Source of the DNA: Actinomycetota bacterium
Lineage (GTDB): Bacteria > Actinomycetota > Coriobacteriia > Anaerosomatales > PHET01
Length of the DNA stretch: 64,000 nt
NCBI GenBank assembly: GCA_029265315.1
Contig: JAJUJM010000003.1
Coordinates: forward strand, 186,001-250,000
Reading direction: 5' to 3'
The position numbers were made by a program, and so were the translations under genes. The notes under the pieces were generated by a model. The model saw only the letters and a list, made by a program, of their open reading frames with translations. It searched no databases and was not told where the DNA came from. Position 1 is the stretch's first letter. Each line of letters starts with the position of its first letter. This document shows positions 16,890-26,329 of the stretch, one piece after another.

Positions 16890-19454
16890 ATGAGACGACA
16901 CTCGCTGTTCGGTGGGCACCTCTATAACCAGATCGTCTACCCGTTGCTCGCGGCGTCGGTCGTCGTGGGTATCGTGGCGACCGTGGTAGCGGTCTACTTC
17001 TTGGAGAACCTCACTGATAGGTGGGTATCGGAGGTTGCCGGCAGTTCGACGGAGAACCTCGCGTACCGGTACCGCGAATACGCGGAGCACATGCTGCGGG
17101 AGGCACGGCTCATCGCTGGCGACGAACAGCTGCTCGCGGCTCTCGCACGCGGCGACAGGGCGCGCCTCGAGCGAGAGGTCGAGCTGCACAACACGATGCT
17201 GGGCTTCGATGGGATGGCCGTCTTCGACGAGAGGGGCCTGCCGGTCGCGATGGCGGGTCTGGCGGAGCCGTGGAAGCTGTCTTATCGCAGTCAGACGTCA
17301 CGAGTCGCGTTCCGTTCCACGCGAAGCCATGCGGAAGCGTGGACGGTCGGGGTCCAACATGTCGTCGGTGTGGTGCAGCCGGTGACCTCCTCCGGCAGCA
17401 CGGGAGCGGTCGGTATCGTGCGAGTCGTCGACGACCGCTTCCTGCGCTCTTTGGGCGTGGCTGATGGGACCGCCTACGGTCTGTACGATGCCCAGCACAG
17501 GAGGCTCGCCCGTGTGGTCGGTAACGGCTTTGACAGGATCACAAGTGCGCGGATCGCAGAGGCGCTCGGCAAGCCGTCGCCGGAGATAGTCGAGGCGATG
17601 AAGGAGGCGACCCCGTACGAGCCGGGCAATGGTGAGATTCGAATCGCGGGAATCACCTATCAGTTGTGGGCCACGCAGGTCCATCTGCCTGGGAATGTCG
17701 GCAACGGGTCACAGGTCTACGTCGTGGGTCTGCGTAGCAGGGGGCTCTCCGATCAGGCGGGGCGCACGACGCGCAACCTCATCGCGATGTGGTCGATCGT
17801 GGCCGTTGTCGCGCTTGTGGGCTTGGGCGGCTGGATAGCCCGCCGGGTCTCCGATCCGCTGGTGGAGCTCGCCGAGGGCGCGCGTCGGATCGCGGACGGG
17901 GACTTCTCGACCAAGGTGCAGGTCGAGGGCGTCAACGAAGTCGCAGAGCTCGCCGGCACCTTCAACCAGATGACCGACTCGCTCCGGGAGCGTTCGGAAT
18001 CGCTCACGAAGAAGGTGCTTGAGCTCGCGACGCTCTATGAGATGAGCCGCGCTCTGGGCTCCACGCTCGACATGGACGAGCTGCTGGGTTCGGTGCTGGA
18101 TTCCGCTCTGCGGATCTTCGACCTGGACCTGGGCTACGTCGCGTTGCGCGACAAGGAGAGCGGGGCGCTCAACGTCCGGGCGGTCCGCGGCGTCGACGCT
18201 TCCGTGGACGGTGCGTTGCGTTCCTCGATGTCTGAATGGGTGGTGCGCGAGGGGCGCCCGCTCATCTTCAACCCCGACGGGGACAGCGGGCGTGGACAGA
18301 TCGACACGGTGACCGGTGCGAAGGCTGCGCTTTGCGTCCCGCTCGTCTCAGCCGAAGGCACCATCGGGTCCATCACCATCGGCTCGAGCCGACAGGACTA
18401 TCGGTTCTCCAGTGATGACGTACGTCTCCTTTCCACCATCGCCAACCACGTCACCATCGCCATCGGTAACATCGAGCTGTTCTCCAGTCTGCAGGAGGCA
18501 TACCTCGCCACGGTCCGCTCACTCGCCGCGGCCGTGGACGCCAAGGACACCTACACCCGGGGCCATTCCGACCGTGTCGCCACGTACGCGACTCTCACTG
18601 CCGAACGAATGGGGCTGTCACACGAACAGCGGATCGCTCTGGAGATGGCGGCGTATCTCCACGACATAGGCAAGATCGGTGTGCGCGAGGAGATTCTGCT
18701 CAAGCCCGGCAGGCTGGACGACAGCGAGATGGCTGAGATGCGCCACCACCCACTCATCGGCGCGAACATCTTGAAGCCGGTCGCGTTCCCTTGGGCGATC
18801 ACGCCCGTAGTGCGCCATCATCACGAGGCCTGGGACGGCTCCGGCTATCCGGCGGGACTGAAAGGCGAGGAGATCCCGTTGCTCGCCAGGATCCTCACTG
18901 TGGCGGACAGCTTCGAAGCGATGACCGCTGACCGGCCATACCGCGCCGGACGCTCACACGCCGACGCGATCGAGGAGCTCAGGCGTTGCGCCGGTGGGCA
19001 GTTCGACCCCCGCATCGTTGAGGTGTTCGAAAAGGTCGTCTCTGAGCTCGAATCCTCGCAGACCTCGATAGCGGCCGGTCACGACGACGACATCGCTCCC
19101 GAGGAGGTGCGTGCGATCTTCGCCGCGCTCGTGGACGGGGTGTTCACCAGCTTCCGTCGTCTAGGTGGCCCCAGGCTGGCCTCCAACGTCGAACGCGAGG
19201 TCGATGAGTACCTCGAGAGCGAATCCGCATCGTTCCGAGTGGTCCGCGGTCGCATCAACTTCATCGATGACCGCATACTCTCGCCCGATGACGAACTCGT
19301 GCGGATGCGCGCTGCGCTCAGGCGCATCGACGCGATCATGGGCCGCGTCTCAGGGGGGACGCTCGTCGAGCATTTCTATACAGAGGCGCTCGACGGGCTC
19401 TCCGGCCGGATGCGGCAGCTGGCGGAATCGCTCGACTTCTTCGAGCGCTCCTGA
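16890..19454 (+). CDS. Membrane HAMP-GAF-HD-GYP signalling protein
   Basis: Putative c-di-GMP phosphodiesterase of 854 residues. Two transmembrane helices (~18-40 and ~300-320) flank an extracellular sensor region of ~260 residues. HAMP follows (RRVSDPLVELAEGARRIADG), then a GAF domain (~385-545), then an HD-GYP domain with His591-Asp (HDIGKIGVREEILLKPG), HHHEAWDGSGYPAG from residue 643, and ARILTVADSFEAMTADRPYR. A ~140-residue C-terminal extension is helical and unassigned. ATG at 16890 is preferred over GTG at 16872 because GGGTGG is near it. All family catalytic residues seen appear intact. Confidence 0.88.
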   Translation: MRRHSLFGGHLYNQIVYPLLAASVVVGIVATVVAVYFLENLTDRWVSEVAGSSTENLAYRYREYAEHMLREARLIAGDEQLLAALARGDRARLEREVELHNTMLGFDGMAVFDERGLPVAMAGLAEPWKLSYRSQTSRVAFRSTRSHAEAWTVGVQHVVGVVQPVTSSGSTGAVGIVRVVDDRFLRSLGVADGTAYGLYDAQHRRLARVVGNGFDRITSARIAEALGKPSPEIVEAMKEATPYEPGNGEIRIAGITYQLWATQVHLPGNVGNGSQVYVVGLRSRGLSDQAGRTTRNLIAMWSIVAVVALVGLGGWIARRVSDPLVELAEGARRIADGDFSTKVQVEGVNEVAELAGTFNQMTDSLRERSESLTKKVLELATLYEMSRALGSTLDMDELLGSVLDSALRIFDLDLGYVALRDKESGALNVRAVRGVDASVDGALRSSMSEWVVREGRPLIFNPDGDSGRGQIDTVTGAKAALCVPLVSAEGTIGSITIGSSRQDYRFSSDDVRLLSTIANHVTIAIGNIELFSSLQEAYLATVRSLAAAVDAKDTYTRGHSDRVATYATLTAERMGLSHEQRIALEMAAYLHDIGKIGVREEILLKPGRLDDSEMAEMRHHPLIGANILKPVAFPWAITPVVRHHHEAWDGSGYPAGLKGEEIPLLARILTVADSFEAMTADRPYRAGRSHADAIEELRRCAGGQFDPRIVEVFEKVVSELESSQTSIAAGHDDDIAPEEVRAIFAALVDGVFTSFRRLGGPRLASNVEREVDEYLESESASFRVVRGRINFIDDRILSPDDELVRMRAALRRIDAIMGRVSGGTLVEHFYTEALDGLSGRMRQLAESLDFFERS

Positions 19455-19564
19455 CGCTGGCGCACTGTCGTTCCAAACACTAGACTAAGCCGAAACCTTA
19501 ACGAATCACGGATGTCGTATCGTCCCGCCAGGGGAGCGGGCCGAACGTTGAGGGGTAGTCTGGA

Positions 19565-20824
19565 TTGGCGCTCGTCGTCACCAAGTTCGGTGGGACCTCG
19601 GTCGGTACGACCGAGCGGATTCGCGCGGTCGCCGAACGCCTGGTCGCTCGCAAGCTCGCCGGGGACGACGTCGTCGCCGTCGTATCCGCGATGGGTCATG
19701 TGACCGACGAACTCGTGGACCTCGCGAACAAGGTGTGCGATGACCCGCCGGAGCGCGAGATGGACATGCTGCTCTCGACCGGCGAACAGGTGTCGATCGC
19801 GCTGCTCGCGATGGCGATCCACGCCCTGGGGTTCGACGCGGTGTCATTCACGGGGCCGCAGGTGGGCATCGTGACCGATGCCGTCCACAGCAAGGCGAAG
19901 ATCACCGAGGTGCGTGCTGACCGCGTGAAGCAGGCGCTCGCCGAAGGACGGATCGTCATCGTCGCGGGCTTTCAAGGCATCACGCCCGATGGACAGATCA
20001 CCACGCTCGGCCGAGGCGGCTCCGACACGACGGCTGTTGCTGTCGCTGCGGGACTAGGGGCCGACGTCTGCGAGATCTACACGGACGTTGACGGCGTCTA
20101 CACGGCTGACCCGCGTCTCGTGCCCACGGCGCGAAAGATCGATGTCATCTCCTATGAGGAGATGCTGGAGATGGCCGCGAGCGGTGCCGGAGTGCTCCAG
20201 ATGCGCAGCGTGGAGTTCGCCCGCAACCACGGTGTGGTCATCCACTGCCGCAGCTCCTTTTCCGATCAGCCCGGGACCATCGTCAAGGAGGCCGACGATT
20301 CCATGGAACAGGCGATCATCTCCGGTGTCACACACGACACATCTGAAGCCAAGCTGACCATTCGCGATGTCCCGGACCACCCTGGTGTGGCCGCCACCGT
20401 CTTCGGGCGCTTGGCGGATGCGAACGTCAACGTCGACATGATCATCCAGAACGTGTCCGAGGACGGCACCACCGACATCTCATTCACCACGCCCGGGACC
20501 GACCTGGCGCGTGCCAAGAGGGTGATCGCCGAAGTCGTCGAGGAGCTGGGTGCACGAGAGTGGCTCGTCGATGAGAACATCGCGAAGGTCTCTTTGGTCG
20601 GCGCGGGAATGCGCACCCATCCCGGTATCGCGGCCCGTATGTTCGCGGCCCTGGCCCAGGCGGGAGTGAACCTGGACCTGATCTCAACGTCGCCCATACG
20701 CATCTCGTGTGTCATCGCATCTGGCCAGGTGGAACAAGCCGTCGCCGCGCTGCACACCGCGTTCGGTCTCGACGACGAATCCGTTCTGGCCGAGACGTCG
20801 CCGGCGTGCGGGGAAGGGGTGTAG
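19565..20824 (+). CDS. lysC: Aspartate kinase
   Basis: First enzyme of the aspartate pathway (lysine, threonine, methionine, diaminopimelate), phosphorylating aspartate. The 419 residues start with VTKFGGTSVG, and include GFQGIT, TTLGRGGSDTTAVA and YTDVDGVYTADPR, then two ACT domains (~265-410) that usually mediate feedback inhibition. It starts at TTG with AGGGG 9 nt upstream. It lies 3 nt before asd, forming the standard lysC-asd pair. No lysine riboswitch is visible in the 110-nt leader. Confidence 0.96.
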   Translation: MALVVTKFGGTSVGTTERIRAVAERLVARKLAGDDVVAVVSAMGHVTDELVDLANKVCDDPPEREMDMLLSTGEQVSIALLAMAIHALGFDAVSFTGPQVGIVTDAVHSKAKITEVRADRVKQALAEGRIVIVAGFQGITPDGQITTLGRGGSDTTAVAVAAGLGADVCEIYTDVDGVYTADPRLVPTARKIDVISYEEMLEMAASGAGVLQMRSVEFARNHGVVIHCRSSFSDQPGTIVKEADDSMEQAIISGVTHDTSEAKLTIRDVPDHPGVAATVFGRLADANVNVDMIIQNVSEDGTTDISFTTPGTDLARAKRVIAEVVEELGAREWLVDENIAKVSLVGAGMRTHPGIAARMFAALAQAGVNLDLISTSPIRISCVIASGQVEQAVAALHTAFGLDDESVLAETSPACGEGV

Positions 20825-20827
20825 CGC

Positions 20828-21853
20828 ATGGGCTGGTCCAAGGCGATGCCTGAGCGACCTGTCGTGGCGGTGGCCGGCGCGACCGGAGCCGTCGGCAGAG
20901 AGATGCTCAAGGTGCTCGAGCAGCGTTCGTTTCCTGCCGCGCGTGTCGTCGCGCTCGCGTCCGCAAGGAGTGCAGGCAAGAGGATCCCCTTCGCTGGCGG
21001 AGAGCTCACTGTCGAGGAGATGACGCCAAGAAGCTTCGAGGGCGTCGACATCGCGCTGTTCAGCGCGGGCGCGTCTGTGAGCAAGGAGTTTCGCGAGGCC
21101 GTCACGGGCGCCGGCGCGGTCATGATCGACAACTCGTCGGCGTTCCGCATGGAGGCTGACGTCCCCTTGGTGGTGCCCGAAGTGAACCCGTCGGACGTCG
21201 AATGGCACTCGGGGGTGATCGCGAACCCCAACTGCTCGACGATCCAGATGGTGGTCGCCTTGAAGCCGCTTCATGACATCGCGCCGATCAAGCGTGTGGT
21301 CGTTGCGACCTACCAGGCAGCTTCGGGTGCGGGCCAGGCGGCCATGGACGAACTGTACAGCCAGACCGGGGACTTCCTTCGGGGGCAGGAGATCCACATC
21401 CACGAGTTCGCACATCGCATCGCGTTCAACTGCATCCCGCACATCGACGTGTTCCTCGAAGATGGCTCAACGAAAGAGGAGTGGAAGATGGTCGTCGAGA
21501 CCCAGAAGATCATGGGCGCTCCCGACCTCGCGGTGCACGCCACGTGCGTGCGTGTGCCGGTCCTGCGGTGCCACTCTGAGGCCATCGACGTCGAGTTCCA
21601 CGGGCCCATCTCGCTTGAGCAGGCACGGGCCGCCCTCGCGGCAGCGCCCGGTGTCACCGTGCTGGACGATCCGGAGAACAAGACATACCCGATGCCGGCG
21701 ATGCTGGAGGGTACTGACGACACCTACGTCGGGAGACTCCGGGTCGACACCACGGTCCCACACGGTCTGAGCATGTGGGTGGTCGCTGACCAGTTGAGGA
21801 AGGGCGCCGCATTGAACGCGGTGCAGATCGCAGAGGCCCTGCTGCCCGCGTAG
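20828..21853 (+). CDS. asd: Aspartate-semialdehyde dehydrogenase
   Basis: NADPH-dependent enzyme of 341 residues converting aspartyl phosphate to aspartate semialdehyde. Evidence: Rossmann motif VAGATGAVGREML, catalytic Cys136 in NPNCSTIQ, and the substrate region HEFAHRIAFN. Three extra residue groups precede the usual start (MGWSKAMPERPVVAV); MPERPVVAV at 20846 is an alternative start. Immediately downstream (38 nt) begins a two-component regulator gene, possibly in the same transcript. Confidence 0.96.
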   Translation: MGWSKAMPERPVVAVAGATGAVGREMLKVLEQRSFPAARVVALASARSAGKRIPFAGGELTVEEMTPRSFEGVDIALFSAGASVSKEFREAVTGAGAVMIDNSSAFRMEADVPLVVPEVNPSDVEWHSGVIANPNCSTIQMVVALKPLHDIAPIKRVVVATYQAASGAGQAAMDELYSQTGDFLRGQEIHIHEFAHRIAFNCIPHIDVFLEDGSTKEEWKMVVETQKIMGAPDLAVHATCVRVPVLRCHSEAIDVEFHGPISLEQARAALAAAPGVTVLDDPENKTYPMPAMLEGTDDTYVGRLRVDTTVPHGLSMWVVADQLRKGAALNAVQIAEALLPA

Positions 21854-21891
21854 GGGAGCAGGAGGGGGTACAGGCGCAACAGGAGGCACAC

Positions 21892-22578
21892 ATGGACGAG
21901 GCGGCATCGAAGGTCCTGGTGGTCGAAGACGACGCGACGATCGCGCGATTCGTCGAGCTTGAACTCCAGCATGCCGGTTACGAGGTCATGAAGGCCTCAG
22001 ATGGTGCCGCTGCCATGGCGGCGTGGGCCGAGTTCCGTCCTGATGTGATCGTGCTCGACCTGATGCTGCCGGGCATCGACGGGCTCGAGGTGGCGCGGAC
22101 CCTTCGCGCTCGGGGGGTCACCACGCCGATACTCATGCTCACCGCACGCTCTGAGACGCAGGATGTGGTCACCGGCTTCGATGCCGGAGCGGACGACTAC
22201 CTGCGCAAGCCTTTTGAGATCCCTGAACTGTTGTCCAGAGTGCGTGCGTTGCTCAAGCGGGCGGATGCCGAGAGGGGGGTGCCGCAGTACCGAGCGGGCA
22301 ACGTCGAGATCGACCCCGCCTCGCGCACGGTGACTGTGGACGGCGAGGTCGTGAAGTTCACGGCCAAGGAGTACGACCTGCTCGAGTTCTTCGTGACCAA
22401 TGCCGGCCGGGTCATCAGCCGCGATGAGATCCTGCAGCGGGTATGGGGCGGGCAACACTCAACGGACAGCAACGTCATCGAGGTGTTCGTCTGCCACTTG
22501 CGCAACAAGATCAATGACATGGACAACCAGACCATACGGACCATTCGCGGCGTGGGCTATTTCTTCTCGAGGACGTAG
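21892..22578 (+). CDS. OmpR/PhoB-family response regulator
   Basis: DNA-binding response regulator of 228 residues. The receiver domain has acidic EDD near the N-terminus, phospho-acceptor Asp56 in IVLDLMLPG, Thr in LTARSE and the conserved Lys in YLRKPF. The C-terminal winged helix (~130-226) ends with RTIRGVGYFF. A CAGGAGGC site precedes the ATG. It abuts its histidine kinase without any gap. The stimulus is unknown. Confidence 0.94.
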   Translation: MDEAASKVLVVEDDATIARFVELELQHAGYEVMKASDGAAAMAAWAEFRPDVIVLDLMLPGIDGLEVARTLRARGVTTPILMLTARSETQDVVTGFDAGADDYLRKPFEIPELLSRVRALLKRADAERGVPQYRAGNVEIDPASRTVTVDGEVVKFTAKEYDLLEFFVTNAGRVISRDEILQRVWGGQHSTDSNVIEVFVCHLRNKINDMDNQTIRTIRGVGYFFSRT

Positions 22579-24063
22579 ATGCGGCCCTGGTCGCTCAGGG
22601 GTTGGCTGCTGTTCGTGTCGGTGCTCTTCGCCGTGCTCGTCGTGGGGGGTGTGGCTCTCACCACCTACGTCATCGTCGCGGACGGTATGCAGTCGGTGGT
22701 CCTCGAGACGACTGAGCGTGTGGCGAGCGCCGGTGCGGTCATAGCTCGCGAGGCCGTGGTGGTGGAACAGGCCGCCGCTGAAACCGAGGGCCTGACAGGA
22801 GACGAGCTCGAGCGCAATGTCCGTCTCCGCCTGAAGGACAGCCTTCCCGATCGGCTTGCGGCATCGGGGCTCACAGGGGCACGGTTCGCTCTGTACGACG
22901 CGGACGGTTCGCTTCTGTGGTACTCGAGTCCCCAAGCGTTGTATCCGCAGTCCGAGCAGGCCCGTCGAGGCGTGATGTCAACGGGCAAGACCCGTCGAAC
23001 CGTACTTCAACGTGCGGATTTCCTCAGGGGTCTCGTGCGCGAGGCCCAGCTCGGGGTCAACGTCGTCCACGTTCCGCTACGCCTGTTGGGCGATTCGACC
23101 GGAGTGCTCGACGTCGCATACGTGCCCTCCACCGAAGAGCAGGTCATAGACCGCATCCGTCTGCCGATGCTCGTCCTGGCCATCTCTGCCATGGTCGTGA
23201 TGGCGTTTCTCATGCAGACGTCGATGACGTGGGTCCTGAATCTCGTCGACGAGCTGAGACGGGCGGCCGACTCGATTGACGCGGGGCGTCTCGATGAGCG
23301 GCTGCCGGAGCTCGGTGAGAACGAGATCGGCGCGCTCGCCCGCTCGCTGAACCAGCTCATCGAACGCTTGGGTCGGCGTGCCGAGGCGCAAGCGCGTTTC
23401 GTGGCGGACGCCTCGCATGAACTCGCGACGCCGGTCGCAGGTATCCGAGGGTACACGAGCATCCTTCGCGCTTGGGGATCGGACGACCCTAAGGTGCGCG
23501 AAGAAGCCATCGATGCCATCGACCGCGAGTCACGCCGCATGGCCCGTCTGACGAGCGACCTGCTGAACCTGTTGCACGCGGACCAAGGCCTGCGTCTCAA
23601 GACCGAACAGTTCGACCTGAACGCGATCGTCAGAGACAGACTCGCTTCGACCGCCAGCCGCTTCATCGAACGAGGCATCGAGTTCGAGGGCCCTGACGAT
23701 GAGTCGCTCATCATGGTCGGCGACCCGGGGCGCGTCGAGGACGTGTTGTCGATCCTTCTGGACAACGCGGCGAAATACACGTCGGCGGGCGGACGGGTCT
23801 CGGTCAAGACGTGGCGACGTCGTGAGATGATCACGATCTTCGTCGCGGACACCGGCAAAGGCATTCCGCGCGACGACCTGCCGCGGTTGTTCGATCGCTT
23901 CTTCCGAAGTGAGGCTGCTCGGGCAGCGGGAGAAGGGGGCTTCGGTCTTGGCCTCGCAATCGCGAAGTCCATACTCGACAACATGAACGGGACGATAGCG
24001 GTCGACAGCGAGCCGGGTGTCGGGACGACGTTTCTCATAACGCTGCCGCGGGGCCGGATCTGA
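22579..24063 (+). CDS. Membrane sensor histidine kinase
   Basis: Kinase of 494 residues partnered with the preceding regulator. Two transmembrane helices (~10-32 and ~193-215) enclose a periplasmic/extracellular sensor of ~160 residues; HAMP follows, then the dimerisation helix with His280 in DASHELATPVAGI (a variant of the usual SHELRTPL), and a catalytic ATPase domain with N box LDNAAKYTSAGG, G1 DTGKGIP, F box FDRFFR and G2 GFGLGLAIAKS. All ATP-binding boxes are intact, so it should be active. Confidence 0.93.
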   Translation: MRPWSLRGWLLFVSVLFAVLVVGGVALTTYVIVADGMQSVVLETTERVASAGAVIAREAVVVEQAAAETEGLTGDELERNVRLRLKDSLPDRLAASGLTGARFALYDADGSLLWYSSPQALYPQSEQARRGVMSTGKTRRTVLQRADFLRGLVREAQLGVNVVHVPLRLLGDSTGVLDVAYVPSTEEQVIDRIRLPMLVLAISAMVVMAFLMQTSMTWVLNLVDELRRAADSIDAGRLDERLPELGENEIGALARSLNQLIERLGRRAEAQARFVADASHELATPVAGIRGYTSILRAWGSDDPKVREEAIDAIDRESRRMARLTSDLLNLLHADQGLRLKTEQFDLNAIVRDRLASTASRFIERGIEFEGPDDESLIMVGDPGRVEDVLSILLDNAAKYTSAGGRVSVKTWRRREMITIFVADTGKGIPRDDLPRLFDRFFRSEAARAAGEGGFGLGLAIAKSILDNMNGTIAVDSEPGVGTTFLITLPRGRI

Positions 24064-24157
24064 GCGCTGGCGTCCAAGGGCTCAAGTCACAGCGGCCAGT
24101 CGCCGACATATACCGCAGGACTGTGTCCGTTCGTTGAGTCCGGGGAGCGTGTAGCGC

Positions 24158-26242
24158 GTGCCGTTGTCCAACCGTGACATAGCTCTGAAGGCGTTCGCGT
24201 CGCCGGAATGGGCGGCTTCAGCGGCTGCGGTGTTCCAAGCGACGGGTGCGACGGTTGCGGTGATGGACTTCGCCGATCGCTCCACGCTCGCAGCGGACAG
24301 GCCGTGTGCGTACTGCCTGATGGCGACCGAGAACGCGGCGGTGGGCCCTGACTCCTGTTTCGATGTATGCCCTCGGGCGGATGCGGGCCCGGGAAGGCTT
24401 GTCTGTCGGGCCGGGCTGCCGGTCCTGTTCGCGCCGGTCGAGCGGGACGGCAGGGTCGTGGCCCACGTCGTACTCGGTGGTTTCGTCACGTCGACACGGG
24501 AGCGGCGGGGCCGGTATGAGAACCTGCTCGGACGCGGGGTCAGCGAGGACAGTGCGCGGCGCGTGCTCAAGTCGCTTCCGGTGATCGCGCGTCGACAGGC
24601 CGAGTCGTTCCTGCAGTTGGCGTTGGCGAGCGCCACGACGGTGTTCGAGGCGACGGCGGACCGGATGGCCGCGGCCGAACGCATCGAGGAGCTGCGTCTG
24701 TTCGTATCGGCGGGCCACCACGTCGTCTCACAGACACGGCTTGATGCCGGTGCTCTGGGCGGGATCGTCGAAGAGGCGGTCGCGCTTGTCGGCGGCGAGG
24801 CAGGAGCGCTTCTACGGCCTCGCGGAAGCGTGCTCGAGGTCGTCGCTCGCACGACCGAATGGCGAAGTGCGCTCGGCGCCCTTGTGCCGAGTGCGTCGAC
24901 CGCCTCCGGGCGTGCGACGGAGACCAAGCGAACGGTGATCGCCCCGGGCAAGAGTGGCAACGCCACCCTCGCTATGCCGCTGGTCCTGTCGGACCGGGTC
25001 TTGGGCGTACTCGAGGTACGGTTGCCCGCATCAGCGGTACCGGTCCCCCAGGACCGGGTCGCTCGGCTGTCGCGATTCGGACAGTTCATCGCGATCGCGG
25101 TCGAGCGTGAAGACGAGCGCATCGCGGTCGAGCGTGCCATGATCGGCTACCGGAACCTCAACGGCCTCGCCTCCGCCTTGGGGGCACAGACCGATAAGGC
25201 CTCCATCATCCAGACACTGGTGGGCGTGCTCGACAAGGCGTTCGCCCACAATGTCGCCGGACTCGTCTTGACCGGCTGGGGCGAGGACTGCGTTGAGGCC
25301 GTCGTCTCCGGCGATGTCACAGATGCTGACCTCAACGAGTTGCTCTCAGAGGTCTCGGGTCGTGATGTCGAAGCGGAGCCGTTCGCACGGACACACCTGA
25401 TCACTTCATCGGGCACGGTGGTCTCCGGCCCTGAGAGCGGGCGGGAATGGGCGATAGCGGTCACGTCCCTCCGCCATGGGGACCTCGATGTCGGGTATCT
25501 GTTCGTAGGGCGGCTCGACGGCGAACACTACGATGCGCAGGACAACGCTTTGCTCGAGGGCATCGCCGCGCACGGTGGCCCCGCGTTCGCAAGGGCCGCG
25601 CTGTTCGCCCGGATCCGCGATGACTATGCCAAGACCATCGCCGCCCTGTCGGCCACTCTCGACCTTGGGGAGCAGGTGGGTATGGGCCACGCGGGTCGGG
25701 TCATGAACTATGCCATGGAGATCGGGATAGAACTCGGCCTGGGTCACGAAGAGGTGGAACATCTGCGGTTCGCGGGGCTGCTTCACGACGTGGGCAAGAC
25801 CGGCGTACCGCAGGAGATCCTGCTCAAACCCAGTCGGTTGACCCCCGAGGAGTACGAGCTCGCGAAAAAGCACGTCGAGATCGGCGCCTCGATCGTTGAC
25901 CAGATCGAGTTCCTGAAGGCGCTCACGCCCATCATCCTCCATCATCACGAACGCTGGGACGGCAAGGGCTACCCGGCCGGGCTGCGTGGCGAGGAGATTC
26001 CTCTTCTGGCGCGGATCCTCGCGGTCGCGGACTCCTTCGACGCGATGACGAGCGCACGCTCGTATGCGTCAAAGCTCACGGTGTCCCAAGCAAGGAAGGA
26101 ACTCGAAGCAGCCGCCGGCACGCGGTATGACCCCCGAGTGGTCGCCGCCTTCTTCGAAGTGCTCGACCGGATGGCGCTGGCCGGCGGCACGGGGCTGCTC
26201 GCGCCGTCGGACGCGTTTGGCGCCTCGGAGCTTCCCGCCTGA
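24158..26242 (+). CDS. PocR-type sensor/GAF/HD-GYP phosphodiesterase
   Basis: Cytosolic signalling protein of 694 residues. Residues ~15-150 resemble the PocR sensory domain: Cys50, Cys53, Cys67, Cys71 and Cys83 with GRLVCRAGLPVLFAPV and a VVLGGF strand. PocR domains bind small hydrocarbon-type ligands and may use Cys-bound metal. Two GAF-like regions follow (~190-320, ~335-500), then HD-GYP with LLHDVGKTGVP and HHHERWDGKGYPAGLRGEE. No membrane helix is seen. GTG at 24158 has GGGGAG upstream. Likely hydrolyses c-di-GMP in response to a soluble ligand. Confidence 0.85.
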   Translation: MPLSNRDIALKAFASPEWAASAAAVFQATGATVAVMDFADRSTLAADRPCAYCLMATENAAVGPDSCFDVCPRADAGPGRLVCRAGLPVLFAPVERDGRVVAHVVLGGFVTSTRERRGRYENLLGRGVSEDSARRVLKSLPVIARRQAESFLQLALASATTVFEATADRMAAAERIEELRLFVSAGHHVVSQTRLDAGALGGIVEEAVALVGGEAGALLRPRGSVLEVVARTTEWRSALGALVPSASTASGRATETKRTVIAPGKSGNATLAMPLVLSDRVLGVLEVRLPASAVPVPQDRVARLSRFGQFIAIAVEREDERIAVERAMIGYRNLNGLASALGAQTDKASIIQTLVGVLDKAFAHNVAGLVLTGWGEDCVEAVVSGDVTDADLNELLSEVSGRDVEAEPFARTHLITSSGTVVSGPESGREWAIAVTSLRHGDLDVGYLFVGRLDGEHYDAQDNALLEGIAAHGGPAFARAALFARIRDDYAKTIAALSATLDLGEQVGMGHAGRVMNYAMEIGIELGLGHEEVEHLRFAGLLHDVGKTGVPQEILLKPSRLTPEEYELAKKHVEIGASIVDQIEFLKALTPIILHHHERWDGKGYPAGLRGEEIPLLARILAVADSFDAMTSARSYASKLTVSQARKELEAAAGTRYDPRVVAAFFEVLDRMALAGGTGLLAPSDAFGASELPA

Positions 26243-26255
26243 CGGCCTCTTCGGC

Positions 26256-26261
26256 TACAAT
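26256..26261 (+). promoter_or_regulatory. Possible -10 element before queT
   Basis: TACAAT lies 69 nt upstream of queT, just after the preceding stop. A matching -35 is not convincing (TTCCCG at 18 nt). It could start transcription of queT and the downstream H-cluster/GGDEF gene. Confidence 0.3.
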
Positions 26262-26329
26262 CCCTCCGCTTCGCGCGACGTGAGAGGTTCGCGCGCGTTT
26301 CGATGCGCATCGTGAGAGGGTGAACGCTC

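Noticed and set aside
19455-19564. Lysine riboswitch upstream of lysC
   Set aside because: The leader is only 110 nt and lacks the multi-helix lysine-box pattern.
26262-26329. preQ1 riboswitch ahead of queT
   Set aside because: A GAGAGGTTCGC string recalls the class I start, but the partner CCCTCT strand and A-rich tail are absent.
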